Part shown: in pieces, positions 52,270 to 61,100 of the stretch
How the letters are laid out: each line of letters begins with the position of its first letter
How positions within the stretch are numbered: position 1 is the stretch's first letter
NCBI GenBank assembly: GCA_028284005.1
Contig: JANQSO010000002.1
Span: 124,001 to 188,000, forward strand
Source of the DNA: Flavobacteriaceae bacterium
GTDB taxonomy: Bacteria > Bacteroidota > Bacteroidia > Flavobacteriales > Flavobacteriaceae
DNA length: 64,000 nt
Direction: 5' to 3'
Notes under the pieces: generated by a model
Told to the model about the DNA's origin: nothing
Database searches by the model: none
Seen by the model: only the letters and a program-made list of their open reading frames with translations
Made by a program: the position numbers and the translations under genes

Positions 52270-53457
52270 CTACTCTAAAATTGCATTTATACCAGGTAAT
52301 GTTTTCCCTTCCAGCATTTCCAACATAGCGCCTCCTCCCGTAGAAACGTAGCTCACTCTATCTGTAAAATTGAATTTCTTAACGGCAGCAACAGAATCTC
52401 CTCCTCCTACCAGTGAAAACGCCCCCTCTTTTGTTGCGTGAGCAATCGCATTTCCTAAAGCTATGGTACCTTCGGCAAATGGGGCCATTTCAAAAACTCC
52501 TACAGGGCCATTCCACAAAATAGTTTTCGATACTGCGATTACTTCTGCAAAATCTTCATTGGTCTTAGGCCCGGTGTCCAGACCCATCCAACCTTCAGAG
52601 ATAGTATAGGCATCACTTATTGACGTATTGGCAAATTCAGAAAAACTGTCGGCTATAATGGCATCCGTGGGAAGGTGTACCTGTACATTTTTCTCTTTGG
52701 CTTTTTCAAGGATCTCAAGTGCCAATTCTTGTTTGTCCTCCTCTACTAAGGAGCTTCCTATACTGCCTCCTTTAGCTTTTACAAAAGTAAAGGCCATTCC
52801 ACCGCCTATGATTAAGTGATCTACTTTATCCAATATATTCTCAATGATCGTGATCTTTGAAGATACTTTTGCACCCCCTATAATAGCAGTTACAGGCGCC
52901 TGGCTATTAGTGAGCACCTTATTTACATTCTCGATCTCTGAGGCCAGTAACAAACCAAAGCATTTATTTTGAGGAAAGAAATCTGCAATTACAGCGGTAG
53001 AAGCATGTGCTCTGTGCGCTGTTCCAAAAGCATCATTTACGTAGATGTCTCCTAATGCAGAAAGTTGCTGTGCAAAATTGCGGTCGCCTTTTGTTTCTTC
53101 TTCGTAATAGCGAAGGTTTTCCAGTAATAAAATTTCTCCGGGAACTAAATTTGAGACAGCTTCCGTTGCCATGTTTCCTATACAGTCCTCAACAAATTTA
53201 ACATTCACGCCTAAAATTTCGGAAGCAGTTTTCACAATATGCTGTAATGAGAATCTTTCTTCTTTATTTTTTGGCCTTCCTAAATGAGTCATCAAAATAC
53301 AGCTTCCCCCATCTTCTAAGATTTTAATAATAGTAGGTTTTGCAGCCTCTATACGAGTAGTATCGGTAACTTCAAGGTCGTCATTCAAAGGAACATTGAA
53401 ATCCACCCGAATAAGTGCTTTTTTATTGTTAAAATCAAAGTCATTTACAGTTTTCAT
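52270..53457 (-). CDS. pgk: Phosphoglycerate kinase
   Basis: A 395-residue glycolytic kinase. It starts MKTVNDFDFNNKKALIRVDFNVPLN (conserved RVDFNVP near residue 18), and has HLGRPK (around 55), GGAKVSSKI (around 195) and the C-terminal nucleotide site ILWNGPVGVFE (around 315) and GGGDSVAAV. It transfers phosphate from 1,3-bisphosphoglycerate to ADP. ATG 53457 fits the family; upstream candidates at 53463 and a TTG at 53478 lie at or in the promoter box. Divergent from holB, whose promoter shares this short region. Confidence 0.97.
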   Translation of the reverse strand: MKTVNDFDFNNKKALIRVDFNVPLNDDLEVTDTTRIEAAKPTIIKILEDGGSCILMTHLGRPKNKEERFSLQHIVKTASEILGVNVKFVEDCIGNMATEAVSNLVPGEILLLENLRYYEEETKGDRNFAQQLSALGDIYVNDAFGTAHRAHASTAVIADFFPQNKCFGLLLASEIENVNKVLTNSQAPVTAIIGGAKVSSKITIIENILDKVDHLIIGGGMAFTFVKAKGGSIGSSLVEEDKQELALEILEKAKEKNVQVHLPTDAIIADSFSEFANTSISDAYTISEGWMGLDTGPKTNEDFAEVIAVSKTILWNGPVGVFEMAPFAEGTIALGNAIAHATKEGAFSLVGGGDSVAAVKKFNFTDRVSYVSTGGGAMLEMLEGKTLPGINAILE

Positions 53458-53475
53458 ATGCATGTATTTCTGCTG

Positions 53476-53483
53476 CAAATATA
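53476..53483 (-). promoter_or_regulatory. Promoter -7 element of pgk
   Basis: TATATTTG on the minus strand, 18 nt before the ATG at 53457; no TTG at the -33 distance. Confidence 0.6.
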
Positions 53484-53520
53484 CAAGTTTAGCACTTCTT
53501 TTTTCGAACTAAAAAAAGTG

Positions 53521-53528
53521 TAGTTTTG
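53521..53528 (+). promoter_or_regulatory. Promoter -7 element of holB, almost touching the start codon
   Basis: TAGTTTTG, full TAnnTTTG match, with only 3 nt before the ATG at 53532. If used, the mRNA would be leaderless or nearly so. Confidence 0.55.
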
Positions 53529-53531
53529 TAA

Positions 53532-54686
53532 ATGGATTTTTCTGAAATAATTGGTCAAAAACATCTTAAGGTACACCTCGCAAAAACGATAGAAAACAGT
53601 CGTGTGCCACATGCACAATTATTTGTGGGTGTTAATGGAACCGGGCTCTTACCTATGGCAATAGCTTATGCTAAACAGCTTTTATGCAACCATTATGAAA
53701 AGAATAGTCCTGAGTTTGAAATTTGCGCCCGAAAAGTTGATAAGCTATCACATCCCGACCTCCATTTTGTATATCCCGTAAACACAAACGACACCGTCAA
53801 AAAGAATCCTGTATCTTCTCTTTTTACTGAGGAATGGCGAAGTTTTGTGATCGCCAATCCCTATGCCTCTCTTTTTGATTGGTTTCAAAATTTGGGAATA
53901 GAGAACAAGCAAGGTAATATTAGTGTGCGCGAAGCCGAAGAGATCTCTAAAAAACTGTCCTTAAAAGCGTATGAAGGAGGTTACAAAGTTATGATCATAT
54001 GGATGGCAGATAAAATGAATACGGAATGCGCCAATAAAATTCTCAAAATTGTAGAAGAACCGCCGGAAAAAACAGTGTTGTTGCTACTTACCGAAAATGA
54101 AGAACACATTTTAACCACAATTAGGTCCCGTTGCCAGAAATTACATTTTCCTCTGCTTCCTGAAGAAGAAATTGCAATGATTCTTACTCAAAAGCATGGG
54201 ATTGCAAAAAATACCGCAAAAAAAATAAGCAGGCAGGCTCATGGTGATTATAATAAAGCATTGCATATAATGCATCACGATGGCGACGACCTGACATTTG
54301 AAAAATGGTTTGTATCCTGGGTACGAACTGCCTTTCGGGCGAAAGGAAATAAAAAAGTCATTAATGATCTAATACAATGGAGCGATATTATTGCCGGACA
54401 AGGCAGGGAAACCCAAAAGAAGTTTCTCCGGTTTTGTATTGAAGTATTTAGGCAGGCTTTACTTAAAAATTACAAAGCAGATTCGCTACTCTTCTTTGAA
54501 TCTGAAGAGACCGGTTTTTCAATTGAGAAGTTTGCTCCTTTCGTTCATCAAAATAATATTTTTGAAATTACAAAGGCTTTAGAAGATGCTACTTACCATA
54601 TTGAACGAAATGGAAATGCCAAAATTATTTTTACAGATCTATCTATTCAATTAACGCGATTAATTCATAAGACCGAGCTGGTATAA
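53532..54686 (+). CDS. holB: DNA polymerase III subunit delta'
   Basis: A 384-residue clamp-loader subunit. The N-terminus MDFSEIIGQKHLKVHL and GTGLLPMAIAYAKQLLC (degenerate P-loop, without the GKT lysine, as usual in delta') are followed by HPDLHFVYPVN, KVMIIWMADKMN (around 150), the sensor region KILKIVEEPPEKTVLLLLTE and TTIRSRCQKLHF. It is a structural ATPase-dead subunit of the complex that loads the sliding clamp. The start matches family N-termini, yet lies 3 nt from a promoter box. A single-gene unit on the plus strand. Confidence 0.93.
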   Translation: MDFSEIIGQKHLKVHLAKTIENSRVPHAQLFVGVNGTGLLPMAIAYAKQLLCNHYEKNSPEFEICARKVDKLSHPDLHFVYPVNTNDTVKKNPVSSLFTEEWRSFVIANPYASLFDWFQNLGIENKQGNISVREAEEISKKLSLKAYEGGYKVMIIWMADKMNTECANKILKIVEEPPEKTVLLLLTENEEHILTTIRSRCQKLHFPLLPEEEIAMILTQKHGIAKNTAKKISRQAHGDYNKALHIMHHDGDDLTFEKWFVSWVRTAFRAKGNKKVINDLIQWSDIIAGQGRETQKKFLRFCIEVFRQALLKNYKADSLLFFESEETGFSIEKFAPFVHQNNIFEITKALEDATYHIERNGNAKIIFTDLSIQLTRLIHKTELV

Positions 54687-54829
54687 GCCTCCATTATTAA
54701 GAATGAGTGTTGTATAGATTTTAATTATTGTTTAACGCTTTAAATTCTAACTTCCTGGGCCGTTTTGATTTTCATTGAGGTTTCTGTGCATCTATAGCAA
54801 AATATTGCGTTAAACTGCCTTAAAATTGA

Positions 54830-55678
54830 TTATTTGGTCTTTTTGAAGCAATAAATAAGGGAAGAAAACTCTTTTGTACGCCAGGCAGCCATATTTGACC
54901 AGAATCCTATAAAAAACGCCTTAATGGAAAATCTATTTTTGGATTTGTATTTTTCTGAAAGTAAGCTCACATAAAACGAATCAAAAATCATTGGTTTTAT
55001 TTTTAAGAGCTTCATTTTTCCGGAAAATAATTTCTGCATTGATGCTCTTGAAAAATGCCAAAGGTGTCTTGGCGTATCATAAGCAGCCCAAAATTCCTTA
55101 TAATACTTTGCATCAAAAGATCGAAAGTTAGGTACAGCGACAATTAAAGTACCCCCGGGCTTTACAAAAGATTCTATTTTAGAAATCGTTTCTTTTAAAT
55201 CGGGCAGGTGTTCTAAAACATGCCATAGTGTAACAACATCAAATTGTTTTCCTTCCAGGTCGTCGATAGAGATTTCACTGTTTATTCCTTTTTCACTGGA
55301 AAAGCCTCGTGCCTTTTCGTTGGGCTCAACCCCGTATACCTCCCAGCCATTGTCCTTGGCCAATTTTAAAAATTCTCCTGTTCCGGCACCAATGTCCAAT
55401 AAAGACCCCGGGCTCTTATTTAAAAAAGTAATCAGCCTTAACTTCAAAGCCAGTGAATACTTTTTTACGGTCTGATACAGTGTTGCCAGCAACCCCTTTT
55501 TGGCATCTGTGTGAGAAATATATTCATCGCTCTCGTAATAAGAAGTGAGGTCTTCTTTGTTGGGGGCCGGGTTGGTGATCAACATTTCCTTTCCCGGCTC
55601 ATATAACAAATCAAAAGATTCTCCCGAAACGAGAAAATCTTTTGTAGTTAAATATATGTTTTCCTGACTTTTTTTCAA
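54830..55678 (-). CDS. SAM-dependent methyltransferase (class I)
   Basis: A 282-residue protein. The SAM-binding motif I is LLDIGAGTGEFLKLA (around residue 92), followed by an acidic strand end in VYGVEPNEKARG (around 114), motif FDVVTLWHVLEHLPD (around 145) and PGGTLIVAVPNF (around 172). The YDTPRHLWHFSR segment near 195 is common in methyltransferases of small molecules and surface glycans. Substrate unknown. It is separated from mnmG by a parS-like palindrome and may be co-transcribed with it. Confidence 0.88.
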   Translation of the reverse strand: MKKSQENIYLTTKDFLVSGESFDLLYEPGKEMLITNPAPNKEDLTSYYESDEYISHTDAKKGLLATLYQTVKKYSLALKLRLITFLNKSPGSLLDIGAGTGEFLKLAKDNGWEVYGVEPNEKARGFSSEKGINSEISIDDLEGKQFDVVTLWHVLEHLPDLKETISKIESFVKPGGTLIVAVPNFRSFDAKYYKEFWAAYDTPRHLWHFSRASMQKLFSGKMKLLKIKPMIFDSFYVSLLSEKYKSKNRFSIKAFFIGFWSNMAAWRTKEFSSLIYCFKKTK

Positions 55679-55690
55679 TTTACATATTTA

Positions 55691-55710
55691 GTTGTTCCAC
55701 GTGGAACAAC
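55691..55710. other. parS-like ParB-binding palindrome (downstream of mnmG)
   Basis: A perfect 20-bp palindrome, two arms GTTGTTCCAC and GTGGAACAAC, containing the 16-bp TGTTCCACGTGGAACA core that is a known parS form in several bacteria. It fills the 36-nt gap between mnmG and the methyltransferase gene. Confidence 0.75.
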
Positions 55711-55714
55711 TTAT

Positions 55715-57586
55715 TTAACGCCCCATATATACAAGCATTACCGAGATATCGTTTGGTGAAACACCACTAATTCTGGATGCCTGCGAAACTGTTGTTGGTT
55801 TGATCGCGCTTAGTTTTTCCTTTGCCTCATAAGACAATGATTTCAGTTTTGAATAATCAAAGTTTTCAGGTATTCTGATCTCTTCTAAGCGATTTAATTT
55901 ATCGGCATTATTCTTTTCTTTTGCAATATATCCGGCATATTTGACCTGTATTTCGGTTTGCTGAAGAACTTCAGCATCTAATTTGTTTTCTGCGATATGC
56001 GCTTCTACCGTGTCAATTTTCCGAATATCATCCATGGTAATATTGGGTCGCGAAAATATCTTGAACATTTTATCACTTTGCTTTATAGCCGCAGACGATT
56101 TAGATTCCAATATTGGGTTTATCTTTTCCGGGGTGACACTGGTCTCCTTAAAAAACCGAATGAATGCATCTGAATCTTCCTTTTTCTTCTCCATTTTTTT
56201 CATTCGCTCATCAGTAGCCAGTCCAATTTCATGAGATTTTGGAGTAAGCCTGAAATCAGCATTGTCCTGTCTTAATAAGGTTCTGTATTCTGCCCTTGAA
56301 GTAAACATTCTATAAGGCTCTTCGGTTCCTTTTGTAATAAGGTCATCTATTAAAACACCGATATATGCCTCATCCCTTTTTAAAATAAAAGGATCTTTTT
56401 CAGTAACCTTAAGGTGTGCATTGATCCCTGCCATTAGTCCCTGCGAAGCGGCTTCTTCATAACCGGTGGTGCCATTGATCTGTCCTGCAAAAAAGAGCCC
56501 GGAAACCAGTTTGGTCTCTAATGTATGTTTCAATTGAGTAGGGGGAAAATAGTCATATTCTATGGCGTAGCCCGGCCTGAAGAGCTTTACGTTCTCAAAT
56601 CCTTCTACTTTTCGCAAAGCGTTAAATTGAACATCTTCCGGCAAGGATGTAGAAAAACCGTTAATATAATACTCTACAGTATCCCAGCCTTCGGGTTCAA
56701 CAAATAACTGATGCTTTTCTTTATCTGCAAATCTGTTTATCTTGTCTTCAATAGAGGGACAGTAACGCGGACCTATGCTTTTAATAGCCCCGTTGAACAT
56801 TGGAGATCGGTCAAAACCTTCCTTTAAAAGCGCATGTACCAGAGTGCTGGTATATGTCATATGACATGGCCGTTGTTCTTTTAAGGGCTGTGTACAATCC
56901 AAATAAGAAAATTTTTCAGGAATATCGTCTCCCGGTTGAATGATCATTTTAGAAAAGTCTAAAGACCTGCCGTCTACTCTGGGCGGGGTTCCTGTTTTCA
57001 TTCTTCCGGCATCAAAGCCAAGATCAACCAGTTCTTTGGTGATTCCGGTAGCCGCACGCTCACCTGCTCTACCTCCGCCAAATTGTTTTTCTCCAATATG
57101 GATTACCCCGTTTAAAAAGGTTCCGTTTGTAAGAATAACTGTTTTCCCTCTAACTTCAAGACCCAATGAAGTCTTAACCCCAACAACTTTTTCGCCTTCC
57201 GTAATGATTCCGGAAACCATTTCCTGATAAAAATCAAGATTCCTGGTTTGTTCCAATGCGAGCCTCCATGCTTCTGAAAAGCGCATACGGTCACTTTGTA
57301 CTCTCGGGCTCCACATGGCAGGGCCCTTTGATTTGTTCAGCATCTTAAACTGTATAGCGGTTTTATCTGAAACTATACCGCTATATCCTCCTAAAGCATC
57401 AATCTCACGCACAATTTGTCCCTTAGCAATTCCTCCCATGGCAGGATTACAAGACATTTGCCCAATATTCTGAAGGTTCATTGTGATCAACAGTGTTTTG
57501 GAGCCCAAATTAGCTGCAGCTGCAGCTGCCTCAGAGCCTGCATGACCTCCACCAACAACTATTACATCATATTCTTTTTGAAACAT
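55715..57586 (-). CDS. mnmG: tRNA uridine-5-carboxymethylaminomethyl modification enzyme MnmG (GidA)
   Basis: A 623-residue FAD enzyme that with MnmE modifies the wobble uridine of several tRNAs. The FAD loop is DVIVVGGGHAGSEAAAAAA (residues 6-24), with MSCNPAMGGIAKGQIVREIDALGG (around 45-68), the cysteine-bearing QRPCHMTYT (around 240) and FAGQINGTTGYEEAASQG (around 370). Length is standard. It is flanked on both sides by parS-like palindromes; the upstream one lies in its own 5' leader. Confidence 0.98.
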   Translation of the reverse strand: MFQKEYDVIVVGGGHAGSEAAAAAANLGSKTLLITMNLQNIGQMSCNPAMGGIAKGQIVREIDALGGYSGIVSDKTAIQFKMLNKSKGPAMWSPRVQSDRMRFSEAWRLALEQTRNLDFYQEMVSGIITEGEKVVGVKTSLGLEVRGKTVILTNGTFLNGVIHIGEKQFGGGRAGERAATGITKELVDLGFDAGRMKTGTPPRVDGRSLDFSKMIIQPGDDIPEKFSYLDCTQPLKEQRPCHMTYTSTLVHALLKEGFDRSPMFNGAIKSIGPRYCPSIEDKINRFADKEKHQLFVEPEGWDTVEYYINGFSTSLPEDVQFNALRKVEGFENVKLFRPGYAIEYDYFPPTQLKHTLETKLVSGLFFAGQINGTTGYEEAASQGLMAGINAHLKVTEKDPFILKRDEAYIGVLIDDLITKGTEEPYRMFTSRAEYRTLLRQDNADFRLTPKSHEIGLATDERMKKMEKKKEDSDAFIRFFKETSVTPEKINPILESKSSAAIKQSDKMFKIFSRPNITMDDIRKIDTVEAHIAENKLDAEVLQQTEIQVKYAGYIAKEKNNADKLNRLEEIRIPENFDYSKLKSLSYEAKEKLSAIKPTTVSQASRISGVSPNDISVMLVYMGR

Positions 57587-57597
57587 TGTATTTCATT

Positions 57598-57613
57598 TGT
57601 TCCACGTGGAACA
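57598..57613. other. parS-like ParB-binding palindrome (in the mnmG leader)
   Basis: TGTTCCACGTGGAACA, perfect 16-bp palindrome identical in its core to the copy at 55691-55710. It lies 12 nt before the mnmG ATG and downstream of the mnmG -7 box, so it is also part of the mRNA leader. Confidence 0.78.
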
Positions 57614-57635
57614 TTATAAAAAATTTTTAGGGCTG

Positions 57636-57664
57636 CAAATATAGTGTAAATTACTTAAAATCAA
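57636..57664 (-). promoter_or_regulatory. Promoter of mnmG
   Basis: On the minus strand TTG (57664-57662), 18 nt, TATATTTG (57643-57636), then 49 nt of leader, including the parS-like palindrome, to the ATG at 57586. Confidence 0.7.
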
Positions 57665-57698
57665 CAAGTTAAATGATAAAAAACTGAAAATCAGACCT

Positions 57699-58115
57699 CT
57701 AGACAAAAGTTCGCCTCTTGAGTGCTTCATCTTCTTTCCTGCGCATTATTGCAGCGTCCGTATCCAATTTGTCTTTAAATCCACAGAAATGGAGTATACC
57801 ATGAATCATAACCCGGTGCAACTCTGCTTCAAAACCAGTGGAAAAAATTGCGGCATTTTCTTTAACCCTTTCTACAGAAATATAAATTTCTCCATGTATT
57901 TGTTTACCTAAAGTATAGTCGAAACTTATAATATCCGTAAACGTATCATGGTCCAAGAATTCTACGTTCAGCCTGTGCAAATACACATCATCACAAAATA
58001 TGTATGCAATATCTCCTTCTTCATAGCCTTCGGAAGTAATACTTTCTGAGATCCATTTTGTGACTGCATCTGAATCATTCAACTGAAAATTTGTTTCAGA
58101 ATAAAATTCAATCAT
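57699..58115 (-). CDS. ybeY: Endoribonuclease YbeY (rRNA maturation factor)
   Basis: A 138-residue metalloprotein, start MIEFYSETNFQL. It shows FLDHDTFTDIISFDY (around residue 55) and the zinc motif HRVMIHGILHFCGFKD (around 100-115), where the third ligand position reads Asp/Lys rather than the His seen in Escherichia, a form found in this phylum. It functions in 16S rRNA 3' maturation and ribosome quality control. Start 58115 overlaps the DUF4175 stop by 8 bp; a longer frame would begin 21 codons earlier inside that gene and lacks family support. Confidence 0.92.
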   Translation of the reverse strand: MIEFYSETNFQLNDSDAVTKWISESITSEGYEEGDIAYIFCDDVYLHRLNVEFLDHDTFTDIISFDYTLGKQIHGEIYISVERVKENAAIFSTGFEAELHRVMIHGILHFCGFKDKLDTDAAIMRRKEDEALKRRTFV

Positions 58116-61100
58116 TTTTTTCCTTAAAATAGGTCTGTACCCTTTTCTTGTATTCTTGACGCAAAGGTAGCGCCTCACGATTTAAAATTTCAGTAGAATT
58201 AAAATATTTTTTCACATCGTCCGGCGATAATCTCAAGCTGTTTTGGTAGTTAGTCCGGTTCGTTCGGGACTCCCTTCTGGTTTCCTGTCCTTGTTCAAAA
58301 TCTGCTTTATCCAGCTTAAGTAATTCATACTTTAAATTAAGCATTTTTTCCAACGTTCGTTGGTTAAAGCCTTTATCAAGTAGCTGCTGTTCGATATCTT
58401 CCATTTGACGCAACAGATCGCCTCCTTTACCCTTTAAACCTTCCTTACTAAGCTTGTCCTGAAGTTGCTGTCTAAGCATTTGTTGTTGTTTGTATATCTC
58501 ATACAACTCTCCGTTTAAGTCTTCGTTTTCACCTTCTCCATCTCCACTATTGCCATCTTTTCCTTCTCCTTGTCCGTCATTCCCTTTTTCTCCGTTATTA
58601 CCATCGCCTTGACCATCTCCTTCTCCACTTCCTTCACCTTCGCCTTGGCCTTCTTTTCCTTTTTGCATTCCTTCTTTCATCTTTTCTCCAAGACTTTCCT
58701 GTTTCTCAATTATATCCGGCAATTGAAATCCTTTTCCCTGTCCTTCGCCTTGTCCTTGTCCTTTCCCTTTACCGGCACCCGCTCCAAAGCTGGGCATATT
58801 CATCGCATTCTGCATACTGTTGAGCAACTCACTTAATAAAATGGCAAGTTCATTTGCCCCGGTAACAGTGTATTGCTGATTGGATATTCCCTGTCGCATA
58901 TGGTTTTCTGCGAGTCGCTCTAAAGACTTGTCAATATTGTATTGTACTTCTGTCAAAGACTCATTAATACTGTTGCTTATCATGGGTTGACGTAAGGAGA
59001 GTGCAAACAAACTATCATCAATATGTTCAAAATTTAATTTTAGATCATTTTGTAGATTCAGCTTTTTTCCAAAAACAGGATTGCCATATTTTGTCTTCTT
59101 AAAATCCTCCATAAGGCTTTCCTGCTCAAAAGAAAATACGACAAGGTTGTCCAGTATCTGCCGTAGCATTTCCACATCTTCTTCAATGGTTTCCATTTGC
59201 CCTGCCTGCATTTGCATCTGCATTTGCTGGCCCATTTGTTTCATTTTCTTTCCAGCTTTTTTCTGATTTTCTGAAGCTCCCTTTTTATTGTCCTGTTGTA
59301 ACTTATTTGTTGCTTTTTGTTGTTCTTCCTTCACCTGTTGCTCTCCTGTTTTATCTTGTGGAATGTCCATGGGTTTCTTCAAGCCATCGTTCTCCTTTTT
59401 AAGCTCCTCCATCTGCTTTTTATATTCTTCAAATTCCTTGTTGAGCTCTTCTTGCTTTTCCTTGGTGTTCTCATCTTCCGGAGCGTCTGCCAGTTTTTCT
59501 TGTTTTTCACCCAGTTTATATATTTCCTCAGCAAGTTTTTCAGCCTTTTTGTTCACATAATAGCGCTTTGTCAACTCTAAAAGCTGTTCAAGGTTCTTTT
59601 CCTGATTTTTATTCTGCTTGGCAAGTTTTTCCAGTTTTTCGGTCAACTCCTCTTTCTGGATCTTCTCCTGAAGTTTTTCTAGCTCCTCCAGGAGTTTTTC
59701 ATTTTCTTTCAGGCGTTCTTCATTTTCCTCCAAACGTTCCTTCAGTTGCTCCTTATAAGGGTCTTCTTCATCCTCAGGCTGGAAATTCTCCAGGTTTTCT
59801 TTCAGCTCCTTCGAGAAATTCTTCATCATTTCTTCCTGCTGTTTTTGTCGCTTTATAAAGTTCTCCAGCTTCTTTTTGTCGTTCCAGTTGAGCTCATTTT
59901 TTTCTTTTTGGGTTTTAGACAATTCTTCCAGTTTCTTTTCCTGATCTCTCAAATCTTCAAGCGATTTATCCAGGCCTTTTATGGAGTTCTCCTGATTTTG
60001 AAGTTGTTCATTTTCCCTTTCGTCCTCAGTTAGTTTTCTAAATGTGTATATCCCCGATTTACTGGACTTAAACCTACGGATGGCATCATTATCAAAAACC
60101 TCAAAATAATATTCGTAAGCTACACCATCTGTAAGTTGAAGGTTGCCGGGAAAGGCATATACAAATTGATCAAAGTTTGTTTTGTTAAGAGGCAATGGTT
60201 CTGTCTTTTTTTGCAGTTCCTCTCCTTCGGGATAATAGACCAGTTGTAGTTTTGTTAGCCCGTAATCATCACTTACACGGCCAAGAAAATATACCAATTG
60301 GCTGTTTGTACTGTCTCTCTTTGATTGTATGTCGATCTCAGGATATTCATCTTTAATAACTCCCAGGGTAAAAGAGAGGTTTTCGTAGTCTTTTAAATCT
60401 TTATTAGATGTAGTAATGGCATAGTCCAATTTATTATATACTCCCCTGTCAAAAGCAAAGTTTTGGTCTTTTGATAAAAACTCATAGGTGGTGTCCTTTG
60501 TTTTTAAATGCACTGCGTCTGTGTTTTTGGTATTTACTTTCCACGCAACACGAGTACCTTCGGGAATAGTAGCATTTCCTGTACTTTTTAAGACTTCATC
60601 CTTTTTTCCTGTATAGCCAGGATAATCCAGCACCATCTCAAAAGACAACAGTGATGGTGTTTTAACAACACCCAGGGTATATTTTTGAGAGCTAACTTTG
60701 TTTGCCTTTAATTGAAAATCGATGGTTTCGTCCGGCTGCAAAAAAGTATATTCAAACATGCCCGGAGCTGTTTGTTGAAGGTAATAGGTTTCGTCGTTAT
60801 AATGAATACTTACATTTTCAGGAAGCACCTCTCCTTCCGTGCGTATTTTCAGGGTAAAGCTGTTGTTTTCAATAGCGTTCAGGTTCTCATTCAGCACAAA
60901 AAATGAAAAAGGGGCTGGTGGTTCGTAGGCAGTATCATAATTCACTACTCGTTTATAACTATTGGAAAAAAGGTCCTTTTCGCCCAATATACTGAACAGC
61001 ACAAAAATTATGATCGGTATCGCCGCATATTTTAAGTATTTGGCGTTCTTTTTAAAATTGACCGCTCTTTTAAATTGAATGGGTTGCAGCTCTCCCGATT

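Noticed and set aside
54730-54815. Inverted 9-mer GTTTAACGC / GCGTTAAAC between holB and the methyltransferase gene
   Set aside because: The arms are 68 nt apart with no T-run at the right place, so it is not a convincing terminator; possibly chance.
58520-58787. Dense short repeats resembling a minisatellite
   Set aside because: In-frame low-complexity coding sequence of the DUF4175 gene, reported as such rather than as a separate element.
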